Source of the DNA: Ulota crispa
Taxonomy: Eukaryota > Streptophyta > Bryopsida > Orthotrichales > Orthotrichaceae
Assembly (NCBI GenBank): GCA_963920765.1
Contig: OY987249.1
Span: 188,501-252,500, forward strand
DNA length: 64,000 bases
Reading direction: 5' to 3'
Made by a program: the position numbers and the translations under genes. How positions within the stretch are numbered: the first letter of the stretch is position 1; each line of letters opens with the position of its first letter. Positions 23,701-36,981 of the stretch are shown here, piece by piece. The notes under the pieces are model-generated. The model made no database searches, had not been told where the DNA came from, and worked only from the letters and a program-made list of their open reading frames with translations.

Positions 23701-24855
23701 AATCGTGCGAGAGATATATTTTCAGGTAATAAGTTTAGCATGCTTGATGCATCTAGCGCTCCAACACTTAGGACATGAACGAAGTTGCGACATATTTTCA
23801 GGGTTTCAACTCCAATAATTTTCATTGAGAAAGCATTTATTAAGCTTGACACATCAGGTCAAAAGCACAACCTGCAAATGAGTCCCTACAGGATCCATGG
23901 ATCGCAAGTGAATATTGCGCACCGAAGGAATCTTCATAATCCGAAGCAGCCTCACAAGTAGAAATCTCTCCATGAATCACGTTTGCAGAATGCATCATCC
24001 ACTGCGCAGGTTGAGGAGACTCTGTGAGTGAGACCTTTGCTGGTGTCCGTTGCATCTCAGAAGTCCACATAGCTGGTGGCTTATTGCAAGTGGCCAGAAA
24101 CTCTTTGTAGGCCTGCTAGACGAGTTTGTGTTTGTGTCCGTAGGCCAGGGTCCGGGAAATATTTGAGTTTTTTTGGTAAATTTCCTACTAGTGGTCGGTT
24201 CTTCCCGGACCTTGCTGTAGGCGATAACCACATGCCTTTGACATTATAACAGACTCGAATGGCCCTATAAGGCCTTCAACAGTACCACTTCATCAACCAA
24301 TGCTACTATTCAGGATTTCTACAACGGTTCTTCGCTCAAGCTGTTCTGAGGCCTTTCTCAGGCTCTAAATGTTATTTAGCCAGCTGATTAAGAAACATAC
24401 GCTCTAGACTCTAGAGTTCTCATTTAACCACTGAAGCATGATACAGAAGGTGGAAACCAATCAGACTTAAAGGGGATATTGATATGATCATCCTAGATTA
24501 GGTGTGCAGAATAATAATCCTCAGTGTTTCTGCGTTCGACATCGCAGCTCTAGGGTATGAAAGAAAACCTGTTGGCTGGGCAGTGCAACGTTCCAGGGTT
24601 CGACACCAAGTTGTTAAGGGGAACGAAGGAAGGTAGAAGGAATGAAATCGTGTAAGCTCCATTAACATTTGAGCAACCAAAACAGGCAGGCAGGCTTGAA
24701 GAATTGAAGAGGCCATAATGGGGGTGCAAATGCGAGCAAGAAAAGGGTCATCAACTCATCATTGCTTGGCATCGGACAGCGGGCCGGGCTCATTCATTCA
24801 CGCAACGCAACGCAGGAGGTTGTCATGAAAGACCGGAAGTACAGGAAACAGGCTA
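20759..24855. other. Intergenic DNA with exon-like relics
   Basis: No intact gene is seen. Three short blocks with good splice-like borders stand out. 21243-21364 reads VDNIFESIVYAGTGVFPSAF and onward to KVDAEAYEMK, then GTAAGC. 21939-22050 contains FLKSAQKYRTDLFDALLWQ. 22211-22291 reads IIDFELGSLCLQFAMAEFLV and onward, then AG|GT. They do not join in one frame, and I cannot name the family. Confidence 0.35.
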
Positions 24856-24938
24856 CTCAATTACTCAGGGGGAAGTCCATAACCTCAATTACTCAAGGGA
24901 AGTCCATAACCTCAATTACTCAAGGGAAGTCCATAACC
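24856..24938. repeat. 27-bp tandem repeat, about 3 copies
   Basis: The unit is centred on AAGTCCATAACCTCAATTAC plus TCAAGGG, nearly identical between copies. It lies upstream of the MYB-CC gene. Confidence 0.9.
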
Positions 24939-26723
24939 CTGGCCTGACTGGAGCTGAGCAGGCAGTGAAATCAAAAAATAATTGGGGCTGCGCCAGTACC
25001 CAACGCAGACCGTCCCAACAATCTAATGGTCATGGGTATTAAATAAGGCCTGATTTTGAAAGAGTCATTATCGTCATGATGGCTGGAGGCGGTAACAAGA
25101 ATCGGAGTAAACGGGAGTTAATAATTGTCGCATTCTCGACGTTGCTCTGGCTGATAGGCAGAGCCAGAGGGGAGCGGGTTGGTTCGGGGCGGAGGTCCGG
25201 GCCGAAGCAGGGGTAGCCCTAGCCCGGGATAGTAGGGTGAGTTGGGAACGAGTCATGGGTGTGGCGGGTGTTGGGCTGCCTAAGCTTAGACCGGGCTGGC
25301 TCCGACGCGGGCACTTGGGAAAGAGAGGAACGAGAAGCTTTTGAGTGGAGAGGAGTAAGTTAAGCTTAAATGTTGGAGGGGGGCGTAGTAATCAGTCAAC
25401 AAGTGGCCCTCACGAGAGCGGGCCGGTTGTGGGCGTCGAACCCACAGAACCTCATCCCTCTCCATCGTCTTCTTCCTTCTCCCTCGTGACTACTGTTGTT
25501 GCTCATCATCTCGGTCCACTTCCCAAGCTTTGGGGGACGACTGGTGAAAGGGATTCCTGGCTGCTGCGCTGCCACTCCTGCCCCTCCCCTCACTGCACCC
25601 ATCGCCCCTGTCATTACCTTCCTTCCTAGCGGCGACAATTTAGGCCTGTGCGCTGAGTGAGGTATTGCGCTTGTCCTGTCCAGTTCCTTGCTTTCGCCCT
25701 TCTAGGGTTTCCCCTCGCATTGGTAGCTAGAATGTTGCGTTTGTGGATGTGGGTTCCGTTGAAATTAGTGGATGTTGGTTGCAGATCCATGTGACAGAGA
25801 TTGCGGAGAATTGTGTACAGAGTGCGGCGCTGCTGACGTTGCTTGCTGGGTGGTGTCGGGATTGTGGTGTTTTCTCAGATTGTGGGGGAATGCGTGGGTG
25901 GGTGGGGTTTATGGGCTAGTGAAGTTTGCGAGATTCGCACTTTGGCCCAGTTGTTGTTGTTGTTGTTGTTGTTGTTGTTCAGGGTGTGGACTGTGGGTTG
26001 TCGTTGGATTTGAAGAACCTGGGCATTTGAGCTCCCTGCATTTTCCTACCCTCGATGATCACAAGGAAAAAGGGCTAGGTGTGTTTCAGGCTGGGGATCA
26101 TGTATGAAGGAAGAGATCATAGAGTAAGTGGCTCATGAGTGAGTTTTTCAGTTGGGGGCATTTTTCGAAAGTGGATTGAGGTTGAAGGATACGCAAGGAC
26201 CTTGCCAGGGCGTGTTTTTTCTGCTCTAGTATACACTGCAGGTGTCGTATTACACATTCTCGTGGCTCTGTTTCGTGAAGACAATTTGCAAAGGTTGGTT
26301 CTAAGACCCTACTAAATCGTCTTGAACCTCGTCCGCTTATGAACACGCTCACTTCCTCCAGACGATGTGTCTAGTAGTCTGGGCACCAAATTAGTCGTCT
26401 ACTTTGTTGATAGCATAACTTGCCTAATGTCAACCTAGATTGTACAGAATCAGGTTGTAATACTTCGTTTTCAATGCTTTTGTTTTGCAGCATCTCTTCC
26501 AAATTAACCAGCCAAGTAGGTTTTGCTTGCTTGTTATAGCGTCAGCTTCCTACTACTAGCTACAAGCTGCTCTCGAGTTTTTTGTCTAATGCAAATATAG
26601 TTCAGAATTTATCAAGGTACCTGCTTGTAAGTTCAGGCAATCTTTGGATGGCTAGAAAATCGAATGTATCACGAGCATATGTGCCTTATTTTCTAGAGTA
26701 TGATGTTAATTTCTTCCCAGATC
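24939..26723 (+). promoter_or_regulatory. Probable promoter and 5' UTR region of the MYB-CC gene
   Basis: GC-rich from about 25.1 to 25.9 kb, then a (TTG)9 microsatellite, then AT-richer sequence ending in TTCTTCCCAG three bases before the chosen ATG. That looks like a 3' splice site, so the 5' UTR probably contains an intron. The transcription start is not visible. Confidence 0.4.
25951..25979. repeat. (TTG)9 microsatellite
   Basis: Uninterrupted TTG units in the putative leader region of the MYB-CC gene. Confidence 0.95.
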
Positions 26724-29522
26724 ATGTATCAAAACAAGAAGTTTTCTACAACCAGCTTAATGCCCCAGAGGTCTGCAAGTCAGGCACCAGAGCCGCGAGG
26801 GTCAAGTGCACCAGGAGCCTCCACCAATTCCGCTGGCAGCCCGGGTGGGGGCTCTGGAGGTGCTGGCTCTGCAGCAAAGCAGCGATTACGTTGGACACCT
26901 GAGCTCCATGACCGCTTTGTGGATGCCGTCACTCAGTTGGGCGGTCCTGAACGTAAGCTCCAGCTTACTCTTCCTGTTTGCAATAGGTTGGCTAGATTTG
27001 GATTTTAGGCGGGGAGGCAAATCGGTGTCCTGGCAATGTTTGAATTATGCTAGAATATTCGTCTTGGCAGTTGACTATAGGCCGAATTCCTTTGAAGTGT
27101 GGTCCTGTACAGTTCTACAGTACCTGGAGTTATTGACATGGTTATTGTGCTATACCACCTGCTCCGTCCATGCTTGTTCACTTGTTGTGCCAGTAGAGTG
27201 ATATGAGACCCTTACTTAAGGAAGTAATGAGGTAGCTTATCGCTGTGACACATTGTCTCTGAACTTGAAGTCCCTCTAGAATTATGTAACCTTTACAACC
27301 TGTCACAAGTATAGTTGCAGTTCGTTGTCTAGGCACTTTATAGACCGGAAGGCAAGGCATCTAGAAGGATAGTACATTAGTATATTCCACCTGGTGTCAT
27401 CCATATGCTAGTTTTAGAAAACGTAACATATTTTTTGCATGCCTGGCGGAACGAGCCGTCACATTCTGGGATGCTTCACATCGAATCTGACGATGCTTCT
27501 GCTAGTATCTGAACAAATATGGTGAATCCCATGACAGGTGCTACTCCGAAAGGGGTTTTAAGGGTCATGGGTGTCCAAGGTCTTACAATTTATCATGTGA
27601 AGAGTCACTTACAGGTAACCAACTGTTTTATCTTACGCTTTTCATCTGCGTCTGGATTTTTCAAAATTTTCAGTGCATTCATGTGGGTGTGTTTCACTGC
27701 GATAATATGTGAGTTTCATTGATAAGCTAGAAGCCGTCGTGGTTAACCAAACTGAACTAGTACTTATATGAGTCCTTGTGAATTGTTGGTATCCTATGAT
27801 TACTAGTGATGTGGAATCTGCTGATGTGTTCATCCCTGCCTGCAGAAGTACCGTCTAGCAAAGTATATTCCAGAGTCGTTGTCAGATGGTGAGTCACCTT
27901 CCTCAGAGGCCATTGTAGGATGTTACAAGTACAGCTGTTTATCGTGTTTATCGTTTGTACAGTACTCTATGAGTGTGAACGAAGTGTTTACTGGAATAAT
28001 GTGCTGATATGAAGGCAAAAAAGCACCTTCTAGTGTTGGGGTATTTTTTTGAATCTGGATGGCAGGTAGTGCATTATATTTTAAATTGACCATGAGTGGA
28101 AAAACTAATTCTTCAAAACTGGTCTTCATGAATCTAAACAATGAGCTTCTTGTGATTGTGTACAGGGGGAAAGTCAGATAAGAAAAAAAATCCAGCAGAC
28201 ATACTTCCAACTTTGGATGCAACCTCGTAAGTTCTTGTCCGCCTTCTTTCTGTGTGGTGTTTATATGTCCAACAACCAGGATGTTGTGCAATATCCCTAT
28301 ATTATATTCTGTCTAGATGGACAACTCATGAACTTCTCTGCTATTTTAGGGGTATTCAAATCACGGAAGCTTTGCGCATGCAGATGGAAGTGCAGAAGCG
28401 ACTGCATGAGCAGCTTGAGGTTTGTTTATGACCTCCTTCTCTAGTATTATCTATCCACAGTTGCAGTAGAATGTGCTGTCAATGTGTAGTCAGCTGATGT
28501 TCAAGGGCATGAAATGGGGTCGATGGTTTAGATAGGCATGACCCATGAATTACACTGATGATGTTAATTCCTTGCAATAGGTGCAACGTCATCTACAGCT
28601 ACGGATTGAAGCTCAGGGGAAGTATTTACAAAAGATCATCGAAGAGCAGCAAAGATTTGGCGCTCTCAATAATCGGCAAGGTACTACTGAGACGGGGACG
28701 CCTACTGCTACTACTATAACAGAGGTGACCCAAGAACAGCCTGGTGCAGTCGTCGATATTAAGCCTAAACCGCTCTTGACGTCCGTTTCAACAGCTGAAG
28801 CTCCTCCTTCCAACAATGTTGCAACAGTGCCTGTGTCTGCAAGTATTCTAGGACTTGCTCAAACGGCCATCGTTCCTTCTCAACAGCAGCCTTCACAGCC
28901 CTCGTATGCATATGACTCGTTCACGAACCCACCTTTGACTGAAGGCTCGCCCGACCAAGGTGCTCCCAAACGGACCCGAATAGAAGATGGAGCAGGCCAT
29001 CCTCAGACAGGGCAATTAGAGACTCAGCAAGTCCCAAGAGCTTCGCAACCTGGGGGACCATTCATGCAACCTGGATCTGCCCAAGGAACTAGTGGTGGAG
29101 CTTTCCACTCTCCTCAATCCGAATTTGGAGCAGGGGCCACGTTTTCTCCTCGTCAGAGTGAAGGATCTTTCTCTCAAGCCCCGCTGAGTCAGCAAACTTA
29201 TTCACAACAACCTCTTCAGGGAGTCTTTCTTCCCCAGCCTTACTTACCAGCAAGCAATGCAAGCACTCTGCCTGCACAGGTGCAAGGATCCGTAGCGCAA
29301 GCCCCGTCAGATAGTTGCACATCTGGGAGTGCACGCCAACCTGGAGAAGTCTCAGGCGAACTGGATACAGGAGCTTTCCTCACCAACGAGAGAGAAACCA
29401 CTTTGCCAGCATCTGGTGGCGATCGAGGTGATAGAGGTGCTGCAGCCGTGCCTCAAGCAGGCATGTATGAACAATGGGAACACGCTGGCAGTGGTGGCCA
29501 ATTGTTTAATGAGGATGGTTGA
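26724..29522 (+). CDS. MYB-CC (GARP, PHR/PHL-like) transcription factor
   Basis: A nuclear DNA-binding regulator of the PHR1/PHL family, several members of which control phosphate-starvation responses; this copy's own role is not shown by sequence. Exons: 26724-26952, 27538-27614, 27846-27888, 28166-28226, 28350-28419 and 28581-29522. All have GT-AG borders and matching phases, giving 473 residues. The N terminus MYQNKKFSTTSLMPQ is followed by a Gly/Ser/Ala spacer. The GARP MYB repeat starts at KQRLRWTPELHDRFVDAVTQ, continues through ATPKGVLRVMGVQGLTIYHV and ends at KSHLQKYRLAKYIP. The coiled coil is QMEVQKRLHEQLEVQRHLQL followed by RIEAQGKYLQKIIEEQQRF. The last ~270 residues are Gln/Pro/Ser-rich and read as a flexible, possibly activating tail. 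The start was chosen because ATG follows the splice-like site and matches family N termini. The SHLQKYRLAKY form points to the PHL7/PHL8/UNE16-like branch (inferred). It looks fully intact. Confidence 0.95.
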
Positions 29523-30318
29523 GGACAGCACAAGTGCTCCTACTGGGAGCTGGAGAGCCAGATGTTGAGTGGTTTTGCTGAACTTTAGCCCAAAGTAAAG
29601 AGCAGCTGTAGCCTTTTTTTTTTTCTTTTTGAGTTGTGGCTGTCGATTGTTTGATCTTATACTCTTTGTATCCTTTCTGAACCCCATTTGATCGCTATAA
29701 GTGGCAGATCAAGTGACGAACTCTGGAAGCAGTTTTCTCACCTCGAAAGATAATCTTTTGAATATAGTACATGTTATGGAAGCCAGAACACTGGCAGGCT
29801 ACTTGAGCTATATGTACAGGTATTTATGTAAGTGTTATTGTATTACGTGTAAGTATGTTTGAGGTCTCAATATTTAGCTTGTTCATCTGCCAACGTTTTG
29901 CTGGGTACTGGTATGCTAACAACAGAATGTTTCTTTGGTATGTCGCCTTCATTTGCTCACTTGTCTCGTCATATCCACACAAATGGAGCCAATTGAGTAG
30001 CATAGCTACTAGTCTTTCCTTGAATTCCTTGTGATGGGAATACAAGGAGTTTCTTCTAATATTACATGCTGCAGAATCTTTGCGGGATGTTTCACATTGA
30101 TTTTGTTGCATTATTTGGGCATTGTGTTCATATCCAACTTTAGGTTGTTGCAGTGAAGGATGGAGACAGTGCAGCAAGGACAATTCCACATATACAAGGG
30201 AGATATGGAGAGGCTTTCTTTTCTGATTAGCTATTGGTCATTATGGAGTACTGATAATAGTACAATAGTGAGTCCAAGTCCAGCTTGTCCATAAACACTG
30301 AGGTTGACGTGTGATGGG
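29523..30318. other. 3' flank of the MYB-CC gene
   Basis: Contains a T-rich stretch at 29613-29632 and probably the 3' UTR. No further gene seen. Confidence 0.5.
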
Positions 30319-30442
30319 GCTCTTACTTGCCATTATATGGGTCATCTCATCTAAGTTTTGTAATATAATGATAGTGCAAGGCTCTTACTTGCCATTATAT
30401 GGGTCATCTCATCTAAGTTTTGTAATATAATGATAGTGCAAA
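30319..30442. repeat. Perfect 62-bp tandem duplication
   Basis: Two adjacent 62-bp units starting GCTCTTACTTGCCATTATAT, apparently identical, in the 3' flank of the MYB-CC gene. Confidence 0.95.
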
Positions 30443-31967
30443 CTTGTGGCATTGAGTAGATTATTTACATCTCAATCTTGTAATCTATTGATAATGGAGT
30501 CACGTGGCATTATTAGGGTTTGGGTTTAGTGGGAGTGGATGTTTGCTTCTCTTTAAGATTTACATTTAAATCTAAAATTCCAAACCCTTAAGATGCATGA
30601 ACATGTTAAGGAAGAACAAAACTTGGCAATGAATTTCTAAACACAACTAAGTATCAAATTTAAAATTTCAGAATCTTAAATCTTAAACTCTAAAATCCTA
30701 AATCCCATTCCAAACCCTAAATTATACTAAGAAGTTAAGACTACAAGAGTGTTTATTCTTTTTAACATATTGTTGAATATAACCTTTGGTTGTTATGAAT
30801 GAGGGTATTGAAGCACTATGGCTCATGAGGTACTCTTATAAGTATGTTTCTAATTGTGAGACTTTTCCATGTATTGTAAAATGTCTCCCTAAATCACAAG
30901 GATGTGTCTTCTTATCATGTCTTCATATATCAAGGAAATGTGACTCTATATAAACACAAAGACATGACTTTTCATATGAAAGATATGTGTTTCCACAAAT
31001 CATGGATGCAAATGTGTTTCCACTTCATGGTTTTCATATATCTCAAAAATGACTATGTATTAAGGATTTAGAGAAAAATGTTTTTACATTAATGACTACA
31101 AGACCAATCATAATGATTTCTAAGAAATTTTGAAATAGCCTAATATTTACTAAAAGCCTTATCACAATAAAAATCTTATTATAAGCACTTGTAGCTAATA
31201 CTCTTTGCAATTATTGACAGTAATTATTGCATGGTGATGAATTAAGCATTTGTTGTCTTTTTATAGTAGTTATGCATTGATGAGTACATATGTATTCATT
31301 ATAACCTCTCAACAACAAGGGAAGCCTCTCGAGCAAATTAAATCTAAACATCTTATTTGTTGGATTCAAAGAGTCATCCTTAAGATTGATGAACCTAATC
31401 TACACAATCTATTTCAATTATCTTGCACTAATAAAGCTGTGGATTTGTCAAGTGCACTAGTAAAATTGTTCTCAATTATTTGAATTAATTGACTATAGGC
31501 TAATATATTTAAATGCTATCTCAAATGATGTGACTTGAATAGCCAAAGTTATGAGGAAATTTTGCAAGTATCTTTTCTTGATTAGACAATAAGTGGAAGA
31601 TGTTGCATCACAAAGACTAAATCACCATGTTCCTACATATGGAAAAACAAAAGGTTGTAATTGCATTCCACACTTTCACACTAAGTAGACAAAATTCACC
31701 AAAATCAATTTGAGGAAGCCTTGTACTAGTATTCTATTTTTGGGACTAACCTCTTTTATAGCATTGATGTTTATCTAGCAATGGAAATTCATTTAGATAA
31801 GGGAAGAAAGAAAGGAAAAGAGAAGGTGAAAAGTCACTAAAATTTAAGAAAGATAGTGAGAAATGTTGACACACCATACTAGTTGAAATAACTTGTGTAC
31901 TCCATTTGTATTGAGCTCTCATCAAAAAGTTCATTTTCTCTTATGCCCTAAGTTGACTTGAATATCT
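30443..31967. other. AT-rich intergenic DNA
   Basis: No gene. Short stretches of CTTAAATCTTAAACTCTAAA near 30660-30720 are low-complexity. Confidence 0.45.
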
Positions 31968-32096
31968 CACTGCTAGAAACATGGTTTGCTTATACCAAGC
32001 CTTAAGACCTAGACTTGGTATACTTTGTCATTGTGTTACAATTCTACCAAGTGTAGGACTTTAACTTGATGTAAGCAAATCATGTTTCTATTAGTA
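31968..32096. mobile_element. Decayed CACTA-type mini-element (129 bp)
   Basis: CACTGCTAGAAACATGG at left; the inverse CATGTTTCTATTAGTA at right. The terminal bases are mutated; the arms still pair over about 25 bp. Confidence 0.55.
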
Positions 32097-32474
32097 TTTC
32101 CTAATCCTAGTTGTAGAATTCTCAACAAAATTATTTTGACTCCCATGACATCATAACCACAATGAAAGATTCCTTTCTCTTCTTTAAAATTAGAAATACT
32201 CCAAATCATTTGTCAATTCTAAAAAGAATCCTTATGAGTTAAACTACAATTGCCAAAAAGATATCTATGAGTGTAGTTAATAATATTGTGACTCCTCAAT
32301 GCCAAGTTTCATTACAAACTTGGACACTCTATGTTCCTTTTAAGCCCTTAAATTATTAGAATTGCATGTGAAGAAAACAAAAAGTTTTGTGATTTTAATA
32401 TTTATTGGTAAGTTTCCCTTTTAAAATTGCTCTAAAAAGGTTGTACATGATACAAAGAAGATAACATTGCTGCA

Positions 32475-32835
32475 TCATTAGGAAAGATATGGGGCCCCAA
32501 TAAGGCCTTGAGTTTGGGGGGGTCCCTAGCCATGGGAACCCAATTCCCAATAAAATCATGCGCAGGCTGATGTGGCACTATTGGTGCCACATTAGCTTTT
32601 TTGGTTTTTTATTAACTTTAATTTTTTTTAAATCAAAAATCAAAAAATAAATATATATATATCTTTTTTTTTTCTAAGATTTTTTTTTTTTTTTTTTTTT
32701 TTTGATTTTTTGGATTTTTTTAATTAATTTTTTTTGGTCTTTTGCAATGGCTAGTTCCCCACATCGGGAACAAAACATATGGAGGGCTGGATTTGTTTTT
32801 AAAGGCCTTATGGACTCCCATATTTTTCCTAATGA
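32475..32835. mobile_element. MITE with ~38-bp inverted ends
   Basis: TCATTAGGAAAGATATGGGG at left; the inverse CCCATATTTTTCCTAATGA at right, and internal AAGGCCTT pairs. The centre is a long T-rich tract (32610-32735). Confidence 0.7.
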
Positions 32836-34849
32836 AGCTAGTAAGACTAAAAGTCACTTTGAATAAAATCTTGACCTTCCATTCATATTTTAACTAAAAA
32901 ACCTCATGCAAACTCAAAAGAACATTTAAAGAGGTTGTTCATTCTATATTTGTGTGTAACCAAAAAACTTGGCAAGTGTGGTGTCTCCAACACATGCCTT
33001 ACTAATTTCTATCTTAAGTGCACAAGAAGTCACAAAGTGGCACTTGGATAACTTCAAATGCAAACTTTTACATGAAAATTTTGCAATTTCTTATCCGTTT
33101 ATTTCTTGACAGCTCTATGAATGCCTTTGTAGTGGATGTGGTGGCAACTCTTTAGTAAATGTTTTATTTCCTTTTCTACAACAAAATACACTCAAACAAC
33201 AGATTCCAAAAGGTGTCTTTTTTATGTATTTTGAAAACATGTACTTCTTTGCTCAAGGTTTAAATTTTGGAAATAAAATTGATCTTTTTGAACTTGGTGA
33301 TGAAATGAATCTAACAAAGTCTATTTTTCCCTCCAATTTGAAATTGAAATTTTCAAAAATTGGATTATTATTATATTGCAATTTGAACTTTGGCCTATAT
33401 CCAAGGACTATTGAATTCTTAAGTTATAGGAATAGAAGGAATTTCACAAAGAGTGCAGTGTACATGATGTTTGTGGGTATTGTGTGTTCAAGCCCCTCTA
33501 AGATGGAGGCAATGTAGGTAAAAAAATTAATTTCTGTAAGGCTATATTAACCTAAATTTCTAAATTTGGACAATTTCATGTACCCTAGGTTTCATTTGAA
33601 TTAAGTTCTTGTGATATTTTTGTACACCCTATGTTCATTATAAACACACAATGACACAAACAAAATTACACTCATGTGATCAACCACCAAACACTTCAAA
33701 ACATAAATTTTAACCAGTTACATAATACTTCAAACAAGAACCTGAGAGAAAACAAAAAACATGGAAAAGCATATAGCATATCTAAAGCATATTTGTAAAT
33801 TCAATGTAGGATGAAGGAAAAAGTAGTGAAACCCATTCCACTTCAACCACAAACCCCTTTTAAATTGAGCACACAGAGAAATCAAAGAAAGCGTGGAAAA
33901 TGAACCGGCGTGCAAAGATAGCGTTGCACTTGAACCCTTACAAAGTTCAAAAACCGCTTGCAAACACAAAGTGTTGTTGAAGAATTTGAGATAAATGGTG
34001 CAATCAAAACCACAAAACATGCAAGCATGCAAGCGGGAGTTGCTAAAGCATGAACCAACCCTCAAACCCCACACTAATCCTAAGCGCAGGCCACAAGCCC
34101 ATAAATGAACAACAACGGAGGCTTCATCCACATATTGAATCTTGTATCATTACATGTACATCATTTATTAACCCTACAACCTTAAGCTATTGCTGAATAC
34201 AAGTAACATTGGATACTTGGACATGGATCAAACACGGGATACTTTGTCATACTCAAAACATGGAATACTTTAGTTAACCATTAAATAATTAAAATGTATT
34301 TAATAAAAGTGTAGATTTTGTTTTTTTGAATATCGGCAAGGCTATTGTATAACCAAAAAATTTATAATTCTCATTATTATGCCCTACCCTCATTATTTAT
34401 AAAGAGCCCACACCCATTTCAATGATGCTTACTTTTTATAAAGCCATGTCAAAACTTTAGGACAAAGGCAATTATAATAAACCTTCATTAGATTGCACAT
34501 GTACAATAAAAAAAAAGGAGTGCACTCCTTGTGAGGAATTTTAATTTAGACCATCATGCTCTTTATTATGTTTGGCACTTTTCAGATTTTTCAAAGGTAT
34601 TTTGTATTAGACATAAGTTTTTGCACTTACTATTAGAAACTTCACAATAATTTTTAATTTTCACAATTACTTTTTGGAAATTTGAGGACATATAGAAGTT
34701 TTGTGGTGTAAGTTGTGTAACATCTAAAATAATATAAAGTCTTGCTTGTACATGATAGAAATTTGAGTATTCAAAAGAAAAAATGTTGAAATTGATTATA
34801 TGGACTTTAAAGGTTAGAGATTTGAATACAATTCTTTAATATATATATA
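32836..34849. other. AT-rich intergenic DNA
   Basis: Open frames of 97 codons (33224-33517, plus) and 133 codons (34131-33730, minus) have no recognisable family content. I do not call them genes. Confidence 0.45.
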
Positions 34850-35254
34850 GGGAATTGTTAAAACCACATCCAAAATTGCTAACGCCACACCCTTGTGAGC
34901 ATGAGTAATTTGAGAACTTAATGCTATTTTTTTAATTCAAGTGGTTCATTTTTCATTCAATCTTGGCATTACCATCTCTTTGAAAGAAAGAATAACACAT
35001 ACAAATTTTTGTTAAACTTTTATTGCTTTGTTGCTTTTTTATTTATATTTTTGCTTTGAGTGTTCCAAAAGTTGTATATTTTAATTTCAAATTCAAGCAC
35101 TTCCATTTTTTTTTGAATGTAGCCTTTGAATGATAGAGGTGAAACAAATCTTTTGATCCAAATCAAAAATCAGCATCAAATTCTCTCATTTCATGCTCAA
35201 AGCACACCTTGGAGTGTGGCATTAGCAATTTTGAGTGTGGTTTTAGCAATCCCC
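34850..35254. mobile_element. MITE with ~43-bp inverted ends (405 bp)
   Basis: GGGAATTGTTAAAACCACAT at left; the inverse TGTGGTTTTAGCAATCCCC at right, continuing through AAAATTGCTAAC. Flanked on both sides by TATATATA, consistent with but not proof of a target duplication. Confidence 0.75.
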
Positions 35255-35287
35255 TATATATATAACATTATATACTGCAATGCCTTT

Positions 35288-35851
35288 TTAACCCCTAAGT
35301 GCCCAAGGGTGTTCTTCTCGGTTTTGAAAGGCAATTTTGTAGTTTTTGAATTGTCCTTGTAAGATCATTATTAAATATCAAAACAAAATTGTAACCGTAG
35401 AAACTTGAACTTCAAGGTTTCTAGTTGGCACTATCCAAAAAGAATCCAAAATGGCCATGCAGATTTTAAGGTATTTGTGATTGAATATTGATGAGTATAG
35501 AAATTTTCGCTTTTATTGGAGCTGCTCAAAACTTCTAATGCAAATTGGTAACTTTTGGAAGCAAAATTGGAAAACAACCACTTAAGATGCATTATTATTT
35601 ATTGTTGTTACTTGAAAACTAATGACCCCCTTTTCAAAACCATGACCAGAGTTTCACAAATGAGCCTGCAACTCAAAGGTTAGAGCGCAACCACCTAATA
35701 CAAAGAATTTTCAAAATTGAGCACTAGAAGCTAACTTTAGCCTACAATTTCTCCATAAAAACCTTAAAACACTCAAGTATTTGCCTTCAATAGGGTTTCA
35801 AAGTTTCTTGAAATTTTTGAACACCAAAATTTGGTGCCTTGGGCATGTTAA
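35288..35851. mobile_element. TTAA-bounded element E (564 bp)
   Basis: Left TTAA-CCCCTAAGTGCCCAAGG. The right end TTTGGTGCCTTGGGCATG-TTAA matches the decayed right end of D. Confidence 0.7.
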
Positions 35852-36593
35852 AGCATTATTTGCATGAATCACTATTAAACAAGTAAAGTTGATGCTAAAA
35901 ACAATCAAACAACAAAAAAATGGGCACTTTTGTTGGATATGATGATTCCAAATAATCCAAAAGCTTGTCCCCTAGTGGTGTAGCTAGTGAGGGTTTTAAT
36001 CATGTTTCAAAGAAAGATGATGAATATAATGTATAACGTTATTTCTGGTAGACTACCACTCACGTATCAAGAACAATGTTAATTTTTGAAATACCTTCAA
36101 ATGAATATTACACAAGATGTATTGGTATCAGTAAGTGCTAAGATTCTTTTATACTATTTTAAGTGAATTTGTTTAGTTACTGTAAAGGCATGCTAGGTAT
36201 CATGGTTTCAAAAAGAGTTTTGGCCACAACCTTTTGTGCTATTTATAAAAGCAATTTGGAGGCATCATCTCCTTAACATGCTTTCACACACTCAAGTTGA
36301 GGTGTCTACTTGCAAAATATATTTTAAAATTTAGCCACTTGAGTCACAATATTTGAGATAGTATTAGTATATCATAACCCACAAATATTGAATTTGCATA
36401 TAACAACTTCCAACTTACAGTAAACCATCTTATTAGTGCATAATGCAAATTCATATATTTCTTGAATTAGTGCAAGCTAGTAATATCAACTTTTGGCATT
36501 AACTTTTGGCATAGTAATTGAATTGGCTTCTAAAGTTTACCACACTCAATTATTGAAGCATCATTGTCATGTGACTAATGGTCTAATTTACTA
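35852..36593. other. AT-rich intergenic DNA
   Basis: No gene or definable repeat seen. Confidence 0.45.
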
Positions 36594-36981
36594 CTCCCTC
36601 TGTCCCTCTAAGAACATCCAAAAAGCTTCCTTGCAAAAGATTAACTATATTTTTAGTCTTTGTGCTAGTGACACATGCATTGTAGAAGCAATTTACCATC
36701 TACCACATGTATGCAAAATCTTCAATTTTGATGTCACCATTTGGGCACCCAAATTCCATGCAAAAGTACCATATTCTTGTTATTGATGATTTAAAGATTA
36801 GTAGCAACAATGGTACCTCAAATGGGCAAGGTTAAGCTTGCTAGGAGAGGAATGCTCCGTAACTGCTTAACTTGTCCTCGTGAGATCATTGAACATGACA
36901 AACGCTTTCTCAGCGTAAGGGAGCATTTTAGTGGTACAAGAAATGTGTCTGATTTGGACGTTTTTAGAGGGACAGAGGGAG
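36594..36981. mobile_element. Stowaway-like MITE (388 bp)
   Basis: TA-CTCCCTCTGTCCCTCTAA at left, TTAGAGGGACAGAGGGAG-TA at right, the Stowaway signature. The interior is shared with 52504-53239. Confidence 0.85.

Noticed and set aside
27374-27383. GTATATTC near the MYB-CC gene as a PHR-type (GNATATNC) self-regulatory site.
   Set aside because: It lies in an intron, the motif is short and frequent in AT-rich DNA, and no cluster was seen in the promoter.
33224-33517. 97-codon open frame starting MYFENMYFFAQGLNFG.
   Set aside because: AT-rich intergenic setting, no recognisable motif, no splice context.
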